Assembly: GCA_050331335.1 (NCBI GenBank)
Contig: JBHJGY010000016.1
Span: 1-49,279 of the forward strand
Origin: Thermohalobaculum sp050331335
Lineage (GTDB): Bacteria; Pseudomonadota; Alphaproteobacteria; Rhodobacterales; Rhodobacteraceae
DNA length: 49,279 bases
Reading direction: 5' to 3'
Part shown: positions 42,556 to 49,279 of the stretch, piece by piece
Position numbering within the stretch: position 1 is the first letter of the stretch
Layout: every line of letters starts with the position of its first letter
Translations under genes and position numbers: made by a program
Notes under the pieces: model-generated
Told to the model about the DNA's origin: nothing
Databases searched by the model: none
What the model saw: the letters and a program-made list of their open reading frames with translations, nothing else

Positions 42556-42597
42556 TAATAACCGGTTGCAAATAATATCTATGTTCTGAGGACTGAT

Positions 42598-45138
42598 ATG
42601 GCGTCGTTCACTGTAGCCGATATTGCGTTGGTGAACACGACAGCCGAGCTGACCGGCAGCCAGCTCGACGACATTTTTTTTATCGACGAAGACTTCGTAA
42701 AGGCTCCGGCGCTCGATGGCAGTCTCGATGGTGGCGATGGCACCGATCGGCTTATCCTCCTCGCTGGGGCCAGCCTCGCCGCGGTGGACATCGACAGTGT
42801 CGAGCGCCTTGAGGTCCGCGACGGGCGCATCGAGGCCGACCAACTCGCCGCCGTCCCGCTTATCCAGCTCGACTCGGCCTTCGACCCGCGACTGGAGATC
42901 ATCGTCGAACCGGGCGATTTGGTGACCTTCGAAACGGTCGAGGTGGCTCGAGACTCGGATTTATGGATGATTCCAGCCTGGATCATCGCCGTGCCAGCGG
43001 CGCCGGGCTCAGATGAGATCGACGGCAGGCTCACGCTCGATTTTTCCAGTGCGACCGTGCTTGGGCGCGGTGGTGTCCAAGCGGACGCCAACGCGCGAAA
43101 CCTCACCGTGATTGGCACCTCGGCAGACGACGACTTTTCCGGTCCAAGCGCTGATGTGCTCGACACCGTGAGCATCACCGGCGGCGGCGGAGCGGACGGC
43201 ATATTCGTAGCATCGGAAGACCCGACCGACTTTGTCTTCGTGGATGGAGGAGCCGGGCGCGATGAGATCTTATTGTGGACCCCGACAGAGTTTGGCGGCC
43301 TTGCGGTGACGGGCGGGGGGGAGGACGACCGGATCGAGGTTATCGGCGGGTCGCTCTCCACCGGCGTCATCGATGGTGGGGACGGCTTCGACACCTTGGA
43401 AATCTCAGACGCCTTCAACAACTTCGAGACCAGTCTCGGCCGCGTGACGTTTCAGAACATCGAGCAAACGATACTGACCTCGAAGTTTACTGAGATTACA
43501 TTCGATCAAATTCCATCACTCGGCGAAATCACAATAAATGAGACGCGAGATTTTCGTGGCGATCCAGTTATCTTGCTCAATCTGGATGGACAAGTAGATC
43601 CCACTCTAGAATTTTCAAATATTTGGCTAAGATCGCGTGAAGAATTAGATTTTATTTTTACGGCAGATTATACAGGCACTTTGACACTCGATTTTTCCCG
43701 AGCGGAATTTGAGCTCTTCTCGGGTTTAAGCCTCTCGATTCCGGCTGGGCCGGTCGCCGGCGACATCACCGGCGGGGCAGGCGACGATTTCCTTGCAGGC
43801 GGTGAGCAAAACGACACGATCCGGGGTGGAGACGAGTTTGATTTTGTCCGCGGCGGCGACGGCGCGGATCTGCTCGAAGGCGGCGACGGAAGTGACACTC
43901 TCGTCGGCGATCCGGGCAACGACACGATCCGGGGCGGCGACGGCGACGACTATATCGATGACCCGGGCTTCGGGTTTTCGGATGAAGGGAGCCCGGGCGA
44001 CGACGTGATCTCAGGGGGCGCTGGCGACGACGATATCTTTATCGGCGCGGGATCGGATGTGATCGATGGCGGGTCTGGGGTCGACCAGGCCTTCGTAAAC
44101 GGCGCACGGGCGGATTTCGAGCTGACGATGGCCGGCGCGACCGTGACGCTGACCGATCTCTTCGCGCTCGATGGCGACAGCGGCACCAAAACCCTCACCC
44201 GCATCGAGGAGATCGTCTTCAGCGACGGCGCCGTCGCCCTGGCGCTCGACCCCACCGACGCGCCGGACGACCTCTTCGGCACCGCCGGCGACGACGACAT
44301 CGCAGCGCTTGCGGGCGACGATTTTCTCAACGCCTCGCCGGGCCGCGACGCGCTCGATGGCGGGCCCGGCGCCGACACCGCGCTGTTCGACGATGCAGCG
44401 GGCGGGCTGCGCATCGCCACCTTGGCGGCCTGGACCGCCGCTGCCCGGGCGCTGGCGCCGCAGGCCCGCGGCGGCGACGATCAGGCGGATCAGCTGCTGG
44501 TGGCGACCCCGCTCGACGCGCCTCTCTCGCCTTTCGCCCTGGCCAGGGCGGGCCGGGGGGACATCGCCCGGAGCTATCTCGACGGGCTGCCGGGCACGGG
44601 CGATGTCACCGTGCTCACCGGCATCGCGGCGATCGAGGGCTCCGGCTTCGGCGACGTCTTCGAGGGCCGGTCGGAGGCCAACCAGTTCGACGGCGGCGGC
44701 GGGGCGGATCTGCTCGACGGCGGCGCGGCGGCGGACACGGTGGTCGGCGGCGACGGCCCGGACCGGCTGGCGGGCGGCGCCAATGACCGCGCGGACGATC
44801 TGCTTTATGGCGGGTCGATCCCCAGCGGGGTCTTCGCTGCGTTCGCAGGGCGCGATACGGCCGCGGATGTCTTCGTCTACGAAGGCGCGGGCGGCGTCGA
44901 CCGGCTGGCCGACTTCCGCCCCGGCATCGACAGCCTAAACCTCGACGGCACCGTCTACAGCAGCACGGCCGAATTCGACGCCCTGATCGATCTGCTGAAC
45001 GCCGGACCCCGGAGCCGCGCCGGGCCCGCAAGCCCGACCGAGTTTCCCGGTGCCACGGCCGCCGATCTGCTCCTCGTCCTCAGCGAAGACCCCGGCGGCC
45101 TCGTCAACGCCGTCCTGATCTCCGACTATTTCGGCTAA
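42598..45138 (+). CDS. RTX-type calcium-binding extracellular protein
   Basis: 846 residues, very acidic, without an N-terminal signal. Glycine/aspartate-rich nonapeptide repeats of the GGxGxDxLx kind are clear at about 388-500 (GGAGDDFLAGGEQNDTI, GGDGADLLEGGDGSDTL, GGDGDDYID) and again at about 560-610 and 690-735. Such repeats bind calcium outside the cell, and such proteins leave by type I secretion through a C-terminal signal; the C-terminus ends VNAVLISDYFG. The N-terminal 380 residues form an uncharacterised beta-rich region. No type I exporter is encoded in the window. The 43490-43700 segment is A+T-rich. The promoter region carries a large dyad. Confidence 0.88.
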   Translation: MASFTVADIALVNTTAELTGSQLDDIFFIDEDFVKAPALDGSLDGGDGTDRLILLAGASLAAVDIDSVERLEVRDGRIEADQLAAVPLIQLDSAFDPRLEIIVEPGDLVTFETVEVARDSDLWMIPAWIIAVPAAPGSDEIDGRLTLDFSSATVLGRGGVQADANARNLTVIGTSADDDFSGPSADVLDTVSITGGGGADGIFVASEDPTDFVFVDGGAGRDEILLWTPTEFGGLAVTGGGEDDRIEVIGGSLSTGVIDGGDGFDTLEISDAFNNFETSLGRVTFQNIEQTILTSKFTEITFDQIPSLGEITINETRDFRGDPVILLNLDGQVDPTLEFSNIWLRSREELDFIFTADYTGTLTLDFSRAEFELFSGLSLSIPAGPVAGDITGGAGDDFLAGGEQNDTIRGGDEFDFVRGGDGADLLEGGDGSDTLVGDPGNDTIRGGDGDDYIDDPGFGFSDEGSPGDDVISGGAGDDDIFIGAGSDVIDGGSGVDQAFVNGARADFELTMAGATVTLTDLFALDGDSGTKTLTRIEEIVFSDGAVALALDPTDAPDDLFGTAGDDDIAALAGDDFLNASPGRDALDGGPGADTALFDDAAGGLRIATLAAWTAAARALAPQARGGDDQADQLLVATPLDAPLSPFALARAGRGDIARSYLDGLPGTGDVTVLTGIAAIEGSGFGDVFEGRSEANQFDGGGGADLLDGGAAADTVVGGDGPDRLAGGANDRADDLLYGGSIPSGVFAAFAGRDTAADVFVYEGAGGVDRLADFRPGIDSLNLDGTVYSSTAEFDALIDLLNAGPRSRAGPASPTEFPGATAADLLLVLSEDPGGLVNAVLISDYFG

Positions 45139-45386
45139 ATCGTCTGAAAACGGCCCCAGAATCAAGCCAAAACCCGCCCCCAAATCGCCCCTGCAACGAC
45201 CAGGTGTCGATGCCGAGCCAACCGCCGCCCCGCAGCGCCGGGACACCGAGATGGCACTCTTTGCGCGTGACGATGTCGCGCGCTCCGGCAGCCCGACATC
45301 CCCGGCGACCCACATCGGGACCGCGGCGGCGGGACAGGGCATAGCAGGCGGCGCGACATGTTCGCCAAGTCTGCCCCAGCGTCCCG

Positions 45387-47537
45387 TCAACCCAGAAAGT
45401 CCCATTGCCCATCGGCAACCTCGGCCAAGGTCGCAACCAGAGGCGAGCCGGCAAGGTTTTCCTCACTGTCGGCGAAGGCGAGCAACAGAAATGCCCTGTC
45501 TCCGTCGAGCCGGCCCAGCACACCCGACCAGAAGTCAAAACCTCCCGCATCGGGCGCCCTGTCGAGAACATTCTCATAAAGCAGCGTGACGAATTCATCA
45601 TCCGACAACGTGTCGAGAACCCCGAATTGTTGCTCGAACTCTGGATTGTCGATGAAGGCCAAGGCGAGGTTGCGCAGGGTCAAACCGTCCTCCACGCGGT
45701 CGATCCAGAAGTTCAGGCCCGGCAGATCGATCCCGCCATCGCGGTCAAGCGCGGCCTCATAAAGATAGGCAACCTTCTGGGCTTCGGCGACGCTGACCTC
45801 AGGGCCGACCGGCTCTGGCGTGATCTCGACGGTTACCGTCGCGCGGGACACCGAGCCGTCCCGATCCTCGATCTGGTAGAGGAAGCTGTCGGTCCCGGCG
45901 AACCCCGGATCCGCGATGTAGATTGCGGACCCATCGCGGGAGACGACCGCGACCCCGTTCGCGGGGTCGGTCACGGAGAGGACGCGGTTCTGTGCGGCAG
46001 GCGGTACGAGATCGTTGGCCACCGCATCTATACGGACGCTCTGGCGCCCGACCCCCGTGGCTGTGTCGTCGCGTGCCTCGAGCGGCGTGGGCGCACCCCA
46101 GACGAGATAGGCGGCCCCGGTTTGATCTGCGGCAGTGTTCCCCGGCGCGCCGATGAGGATGTCGTCATAGCCGTCGCCGTCGAAGTCACCCGCATCGCTG
46201 ACCGACCAGCCGGCCTGGAAACCGCTCTCATCGCTGCGCAATACGAAGCCATCGTGTGAGGTGAGCTCCGCGAGATCGATCTCGTCGGTCTCCGTGAAGT
46301 CCGGCTTGCCATAGATCAGATAGACCGACCCGCCCGTGGCCTGCGCCAAGCGAGCGCCGATGAGGATGTCGTCGAAGCCGTCTGCGTTGACGTCTCCTGC
46401 GTTGCTGACCGACCACCCGGTTAGATCGCCCGCCTCTGCCCCCACGATCCTCACGGGCGGAACCAAGGGAGACCCGGAAAACACCACATAGGCTGCGCCC
46501 TGATCCACAAAGCCCGGGACGACGTCCGGCCTGTCGTAGAAAGGGGTGCCCACGATAATTTCGTCCCGTCCGTCCCCGTTGACATCGCCGGCGCCGGAGA
46601 TGGTGATGTCAAGCCCATCGCCGCGGTCCGGGTTCGCGCCAGTGAGGCTGAAGCCAAGCCCGGTTTCGCCGATATCGGTGATGTCGATCTGTCCTGGGAA
46701 CCCATCGCGCCGCGGAAGCTCCGCATAGCGGTCCGGCCCGCCATAGATCACGTAGACGGCGCCCGTCGCGCCGCCCGCAAGCGTCGAGGCGATCCCGATA
46801 TCCGAATAGCCGTCATTATCCAGGTCGCCGAGATCCGCCACACGGCTCCCAAGCTGATCGCTGACCCCGGGCGTGACGAAATGCCGGACGTCATCATTTG
46901 GCGGCGACTGCGGAATAGGCAGCTCGTTTATGAAATCACCGCCGCCATACAGCACGAAGGCGCCGTCGTTGCCGAGAAAGGACGGCGCCCCGATCAGCAC
47001 ATCGGCGAGGCCGTCGCCATCGACATCGCCAGCCGCGGAGATCGATGCGCCCGTTCTGGAGCCGTCGAACACGCCGAAGCCGGCCCGCCCGACATCTGTG
47101 CTGCCCCCAGCAGCCAAATCGAAAAGGTCGATTTCGCCTGGCAGGTCCTCGGCACCATAGACGATGTAGGCGATGCCGTTCTTGCTGCCGAGGTTCTCGC
47201 TGCCGAGGACAATGTCGTCGATGCCGTCGCCATTGGTATCGCCCGCGATGTCGACACCGCTTCCCAGTCCCTCATTCTGCCAGGGCAGAAGGCGCAGGTC
47301 GTAGCTCCCCGGGACCAGAACTTGCTCCCCGGTCAGCCGCGTGCCGCCGAAGATCACATAAGCGCTGCCGCCGGCGTTCCCCTCCGCGAACAACCCGGGG
47401 GCGCCGATCACGATGTCGTCGAACCCGTCGCCATTGACGTCGCCGCCGCCGCCGACATCCCATCCGAGCTGAAAATCGGGGGCGGGAGCGCGGAACACAA
47501 CGCCGCGCTCGCCCGGAAAGTCTAGATTCAGGGTCAT
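45387..47537 (-). CDS. Seven-bladed FG-GAP propeller protein with Ig-like and DUF4214-like domains
   Basis: 716 residues. Seven FG-GAP repeats (about 20-500) each carry a calcium loop such as DVNGDGFDDIVIGAP or DFDGDGYDDILIGAP, giving an integrin-alpha type beta-propeller. One Ig/cadherin-like segment follows (about 510-580, AGTDSFLYQIEDRDGSV). The C-terminal 120 residues match DUF4214, with LYEAALDRDGGIDLPGLNFW and LYENVLDRAPDAGGFDFW, found in secreted and type I exported proteins of this kind. There is no signal peptide, so type I secretion is likely (inference). It is convergent with the RTX gene and divergent from the VPLPA-CTERM gene. Confidence 0.9.
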   Translation of the reverse strand: MTLNLDFPGERGVVFRAPAPDFQLGWDVGGGGDVNGDGFDDIVIGAPGLFAEGNAGGSAYVIFGGTRLTGEQVLVPGSYDLRLLPWQNEGLGSGVDIAGDTNGDGIDDIVLGSENLGSKNGIAYIVYGAEDLPGEIDLFDLAAGGSTDVGRAGFGVFDGSRTGASISAAGDVDGDGLADVLIGAPSFLGNDGAFVLYGGGDFINELPIPQSPPNDDVRHFVTPGVSDQLGSRVADLGDLDNDGYSDIGIASTLAGGATGAVYVIYGGPDRYAELPRRDGFPGQIDITDIGETGLGFSLTGANPDRGDGLDITISGAGDVNGDGRDEIIVGTPFYDRPDVVPGFVDQGAAYVVFSGSPLVPPVRIVGAEAGDLTGWSVSNAGDVNADGFDDILIGARLAQATGGSVYLIYGKPDFTETDEIDLAELTSHDGFVLRSDESGFQAGWSVSDAGDFDGDGYDDILIGAPGNTAADQTGAAYLVWGAPTPLEARDDTATGVGRQSVRIDAVANDLVPPAAQNRVLSVTDPANGVAVVSRDGSAIYIADPGFAGTDSFLYQIEDRDGSVSRATVTVEITPEPVGPEVSVAEAQKVAYLYEAALDRDGGIDLPGLNFWIDRVEDGLTLRNLALAFIDNPEFEQQFGVLDTLSDDEFVTLLYENVLDRAPDAGGFDFWSGVLGRLDGDRAFLLLAFADSEENLAGSPLVATLAEVADGQWDFLG

Positions 47538-47770
47538 CGATGTCTCCCACTTGCGCAGTCACTCCAGGTTGCAACTGGGAAAAATTTGGAAATCTATTCC
47601 ATGATGTGGATCAAGATGCCTGCCTTGGGCTCAGTGGCGAAGCTTCGCGCCACAGGTCGTAGGTGGCGTCGCGGCCCCCTCAGGGTTGCCTGATTGTGGA
47701 CACGTCTCGGTTGCAACGCATCAAATAAACTGGTACGTATATCGAGATTAACAGCAATTCGAGATCCATC
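47538..47770. promoter_or_regulatory. Divergent promoter region of propeller and VPLPA-CTERM genes
   Basis: 233 bases. It contains two copies of the palindrome GTTGCAAC (47568-47575 and 47710-47717) and the dyad GTGGCG...CGCCAC (47634-47653) with core GCGAAGCTTCGC (47637-47648). TTGCAA (47711-) followed after 17 bases by TACGTATAT could be a promoter for the plus-strand gene, but this is weak. Confidence 0.5.
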
Positions 47771-48556
47771 ATGCGTATCAATCCGCTGCCGCTCGCCCTG
47801 ATAGGTGTCCTTGCTGCAGGTCCCGCCTTTGCGGCGACCACCGTGCCGCTCGATTTCAGCGGGCAGTCGTTCGACAGCGTCACCCGTGTGATCACCTTTG
47901 TCGATATTCTTGGTGACGGGACCGCCGACCTTGTGATGGCGCCGATTGATGGCCCAAGCAGCTTCGTCTCAGGCAATGACTCGAGAAACGAGGACTCTCT
48001 TGGCCAGCTCGGGCAGGTCAACTTCGCCGAGACAACGGACCGTCTCACCACCGATTTCCGTTTCACCTTCGTCGAGACCGGCACCAGCAACGTCCTCGAC
48101 CCCGGTGGTGATGTCGAAATCGGCGTCCTTGACCTCGACTTCTTCGGCCGAGAGTCGATCACACTCCTGTCGCCGGCCAAGGTTACCGTTGCTGACTCAA
48201 CACTCATCACGCAAGATGTCGATCCGATCGACAACAATGCGCGTTTTCTCGGTGCGAGCGTTTTCGACGTGGCCAATAGCGGGTTGAGCAACGGAAGTGG
48301 GTCGCTCAACGCCGCTCAGGAACAAGTCGCGATCAGCATCAATTTTGGGCAAGTTAGCTCGTTCGACCTGCGGTTCTCGGTGCTGGATGGTACCGAACAA
48401 AATTCGCGCAACTTCTTTCTCGATGGTGAAGTTGTTTTCGACGATACGATCCCGGACGTTATTTTCAACAGCATTCCCTTGCCTGCTCCGGCGCTGCTGC
48501 TGCTGACCGGCTTCGGCGCGATCGTGATGCTCGGCGGGGCCCGTCGCCGGGCCTGA
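47771..48556 (+). CDS. VPLPA-CTERM sorting-domain protein
   Basis: 261 residues. The signal peptide MRINPLPLALIGVLAAGPAFA is followed by about 210 residues of acidic beta-rich sequence (DVDPIDNNARFLGASVFD, DLRFSVLDGTEQNSRNF). A C-terminal sorting signal follows: IPLPAPALLLL, a hydrophobic helix and GGARRRA. This is the VPLPA-type variant of the PEP-CTERM system, in which an exosortase cuts and anchors the protein. No exosortase is in the window. The main body has no known fold. Rhodobacterales are rich in such proteins. Confidence 0.85.
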   Translation: MRINPLPLALIGVLAAGPAFAATTVPLDFSGQSFDSVTRVITFVDILGDGTADLVMAPIDGPSSFVSGNDSRNEDSLGQLGQVNFAETTDRLTTDFRFTFVETGTSNVLDPGGDVEIGVLDLDFFGRESITLLSPAKVTVADSTLITQDVDPIDNNARFLGASVFDVANSGLSNGSGSLNAAQEQVAISINFGQVSSFDLRFSVLDGTEQNSRNFFLDGEVVFDDTIPDVIFNSIPLPAPALLLLTGFGAIVMLGGARRRA

Positions 48557-48843
48557 GGAGGCTTGCGTCGGGCGGTCGGCTGCCCTCTTGGTCTCGGTCG
48601 GGCTTCGGTTTAGGCCAAACACCGTGTGCGCAGGATAAGTCCTGCCTCGGTTTCGGGCTTCGGTGTAAGGCGACGGGCCGGGCTGGTGCTTGACCGCCCA
48701 GCCCTCCAGGTGAAGCTCTGCGTGTAACCAACCGCCCGGTGCCGCGGGCCGCACCCGCGCCACCGCCAGCTTGTTCGGCCGCTCTCGCAGCCCTGCCGCG
48801 AGAGTTCCGACCGGCGGCTGGCCTCTCTAACCTGATCCGCGTC
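48557..48843. other. Gap with no recognisable gene
   Basis: 287 bases between the VPLPA-CTERM gene and a recombinase-like remnant. Frames here match nothing I know. It is G+C-rich and may contain further decayed sequence of the same element. Confidence 0.4.
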
Positions 48844-49071
48844 ATGCTGACCGATCTTTGGGCCGAGCGAAGCGCCGCGCTGAAGGATCGCGGACGCAAA
48901 GGCCTGGCCGAAGTGGCGCAGATCGAGAAAAAGATCGAGGCGGTCGTGACGCGGATCAACGAGGCGGGCAACAGCGCGGTGATCTCGGCCTGTGAGATTA
49001 CGAAGCTGGAGGCGCGGCGTGTCGCTTTCAAGGAAAGCGCGGAGGCTGCGTGCAAGCCGCTCAAGAGCTTT
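48844..49071 (+). pseudogene. Possible C-terminal coiled-coil remnant of a serine site-specific recombinase
   Basis: The reading WAERSAALKDRGRKGLAEVA, then QIEKKIEAVVTRINEAGNSA, and ITKLEARRVAFK resembles the C-terminal helical segment of large serine recombinases (L-x-E-V-x-x-I-x-x-x-V-x-x-I then LEARR). No N-terminal resolvase domain with its Ser is found upstream, and the frame has no convincing start, so it would be a relic. The open frame continues into the tRNA region, where it has no meaning. The remnant lies beside the 3' end of a tRNA gene. Alternative: chance coiled-coil or unrelated open frame. Confidence 0.4.
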
Positions 49072-49147
49072 GACGCAAGCTTTCGAGCCGCCACAATCCC
49101 TGTCCCCTTCAGGCTTTTTCGCCCGTCAGACAACGCGAATTGGGGGA

Positions 49148-49224
49148 TGGTGGCGGGGGAGGGACTCGAACCCTCGACCTCAGGATTATGAGTCCTGCGC
49201 TCTAACCAGCTGAGCTACCCAGCC
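49148..49224 (-). tRNA. tRNA-Met(CAU)
   Basis: Read on the minus strand it gives a full cloverleaf. The acceptor strand GGCTGGG pairs with CCCCGCC except for one T-C mismatch at the fourth pair. D-arm GCTC/GAGC, anticodon stem CAGGA/TCCTG with loop CTCATAA and anticodon CAT, and T-arm GAGGG-TTCGAGT-CCCTC follow. Discriminator A and genomically encoded CCA. Elongator methionine is the most likely identity; an isoleucine tRNA with lysidine is possible because both have CAT. Confidence 0.9.
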
Positions 49225-49279
49225 GCCGCAATAGCCGGATACGCCGGGTGTGCAGGAGCGTCAAGGGCCGCTGTAGCCT

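Larger units (their letters stand above)
42211..42597. promoter_or_regulatory. Upstream region of the RTX-type gene
   Basis: This 387-base gap is G+C-rich in its first half and strongly A+T-rich near its end (about 42515-42600). It holds three 16-base tandem repeats (42302-42349), a 36-base dyad (42520-42555) and the motif CGGTTGCAA (42563-42571). A candidate promoter is TTGAAA (42534-) with AATAAC 17 bases on, or TTGAAT (42552-) with TAATAT; neither is certain. No gene is seen in the gap. Confidence 0.55.

Noticed and set aside
48992..49213. Open frames crossing the tRNA (reading RDSNPRPQDYE or GLEPSTSGL)
   Set aside because: These are well-known false frames produced by translating a tRNA gene.

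Overview
The window is high-GC throughout. Its gene content points to an alphaproteobacterium, most likely of the order Rhodobacterales or a close relative. The pointers are a VPLPA-CTERM type sorting signal, an ETF-QO / uracil-DNA glycosylase / moaB neighbourhood, norspermidine-type polyamine genes, and alphaproteobacterial chemoreceptor and RTX styles. This placement is inference from gene content only. No rRNA, phage or CRISPR was seen.

Layout. 1-3.5 kb: a polyamine pair (carboxynorspermidine/carboxyspermidine decarboxylase and an agmatinase-family ureohydrolase) and a hydroxypyruvate/2-oxo-tetronate isomerase. 3.6-12.8 kb: a compact envelope locus. On the minus strand it has a two-partner-secretion type outer-membrane translocator, a CHAT-protease lipoprotein with an intact His/Cys dyad, and a TagF-domain protein. 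Divergently, on the plus strand, it has an OmpA-type protein and a transmembrane Ser/Thr kinase with a DUF4384-like C-terminal region. No TpsA substrate and no other type VI secretion gene is present. This is the best candidate in the window for an undescribed system. 12.8-20.7 kb: an acyl-CoA dehydrogenase with the features of a 3-sulfinopropanoyl-CoA desulfinase and its divergent LysR regulator, a small membrane protein, ETF-QO, an amidase, a family-4 uracil-DNA glycosylase without Fe-S cysteines, and moaB.

20.7-30.8 kb: a chemosensory cluster in the order HPt, degenerate EAL, CheA, CheW, MCP, CheW, CheR, CheB, then an unknown helical protein on the opposite strand, a STAS-like protein and CheY. 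The ATGA overlaps and short gaps from cheA to cheB indicate one transcript. The degenerate EAL, the stand-alone HPt, the STAS-like protein with Cys at the usual Ser site, and the opposite-strand helical protein set it apart from a plain flagellar che operon. 30.8-39.9 kb: housekeeping and envelope genes on the minus strand (threonine aldolase, a methyltransferase-like protein, YcgN, an LplT-like MFS transporter, an MltB-type lytic transglycosylase, an NlpC/P60 peptidase and an M17 aminopeptidase) with an SGNH hydrolase on the plus strand. 40.1-42.2 kb: a dynamin-like protein whose GTPase motifs are degraded.

42.2-49.3 kb: a cell-surface/secreted-protein region. It holds an RTX-type protein with an elaborate dyad in its promoter region, a seven-bladed FG-GAP propeller protein with a DUF4214-like C-terminus, and a VPLPA-CTERM protein. 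It ends in a possible remnant of a serine recombinase abutting the 3' end of a tRNA-Met(CAU) gene, which may be an old integration boundary.
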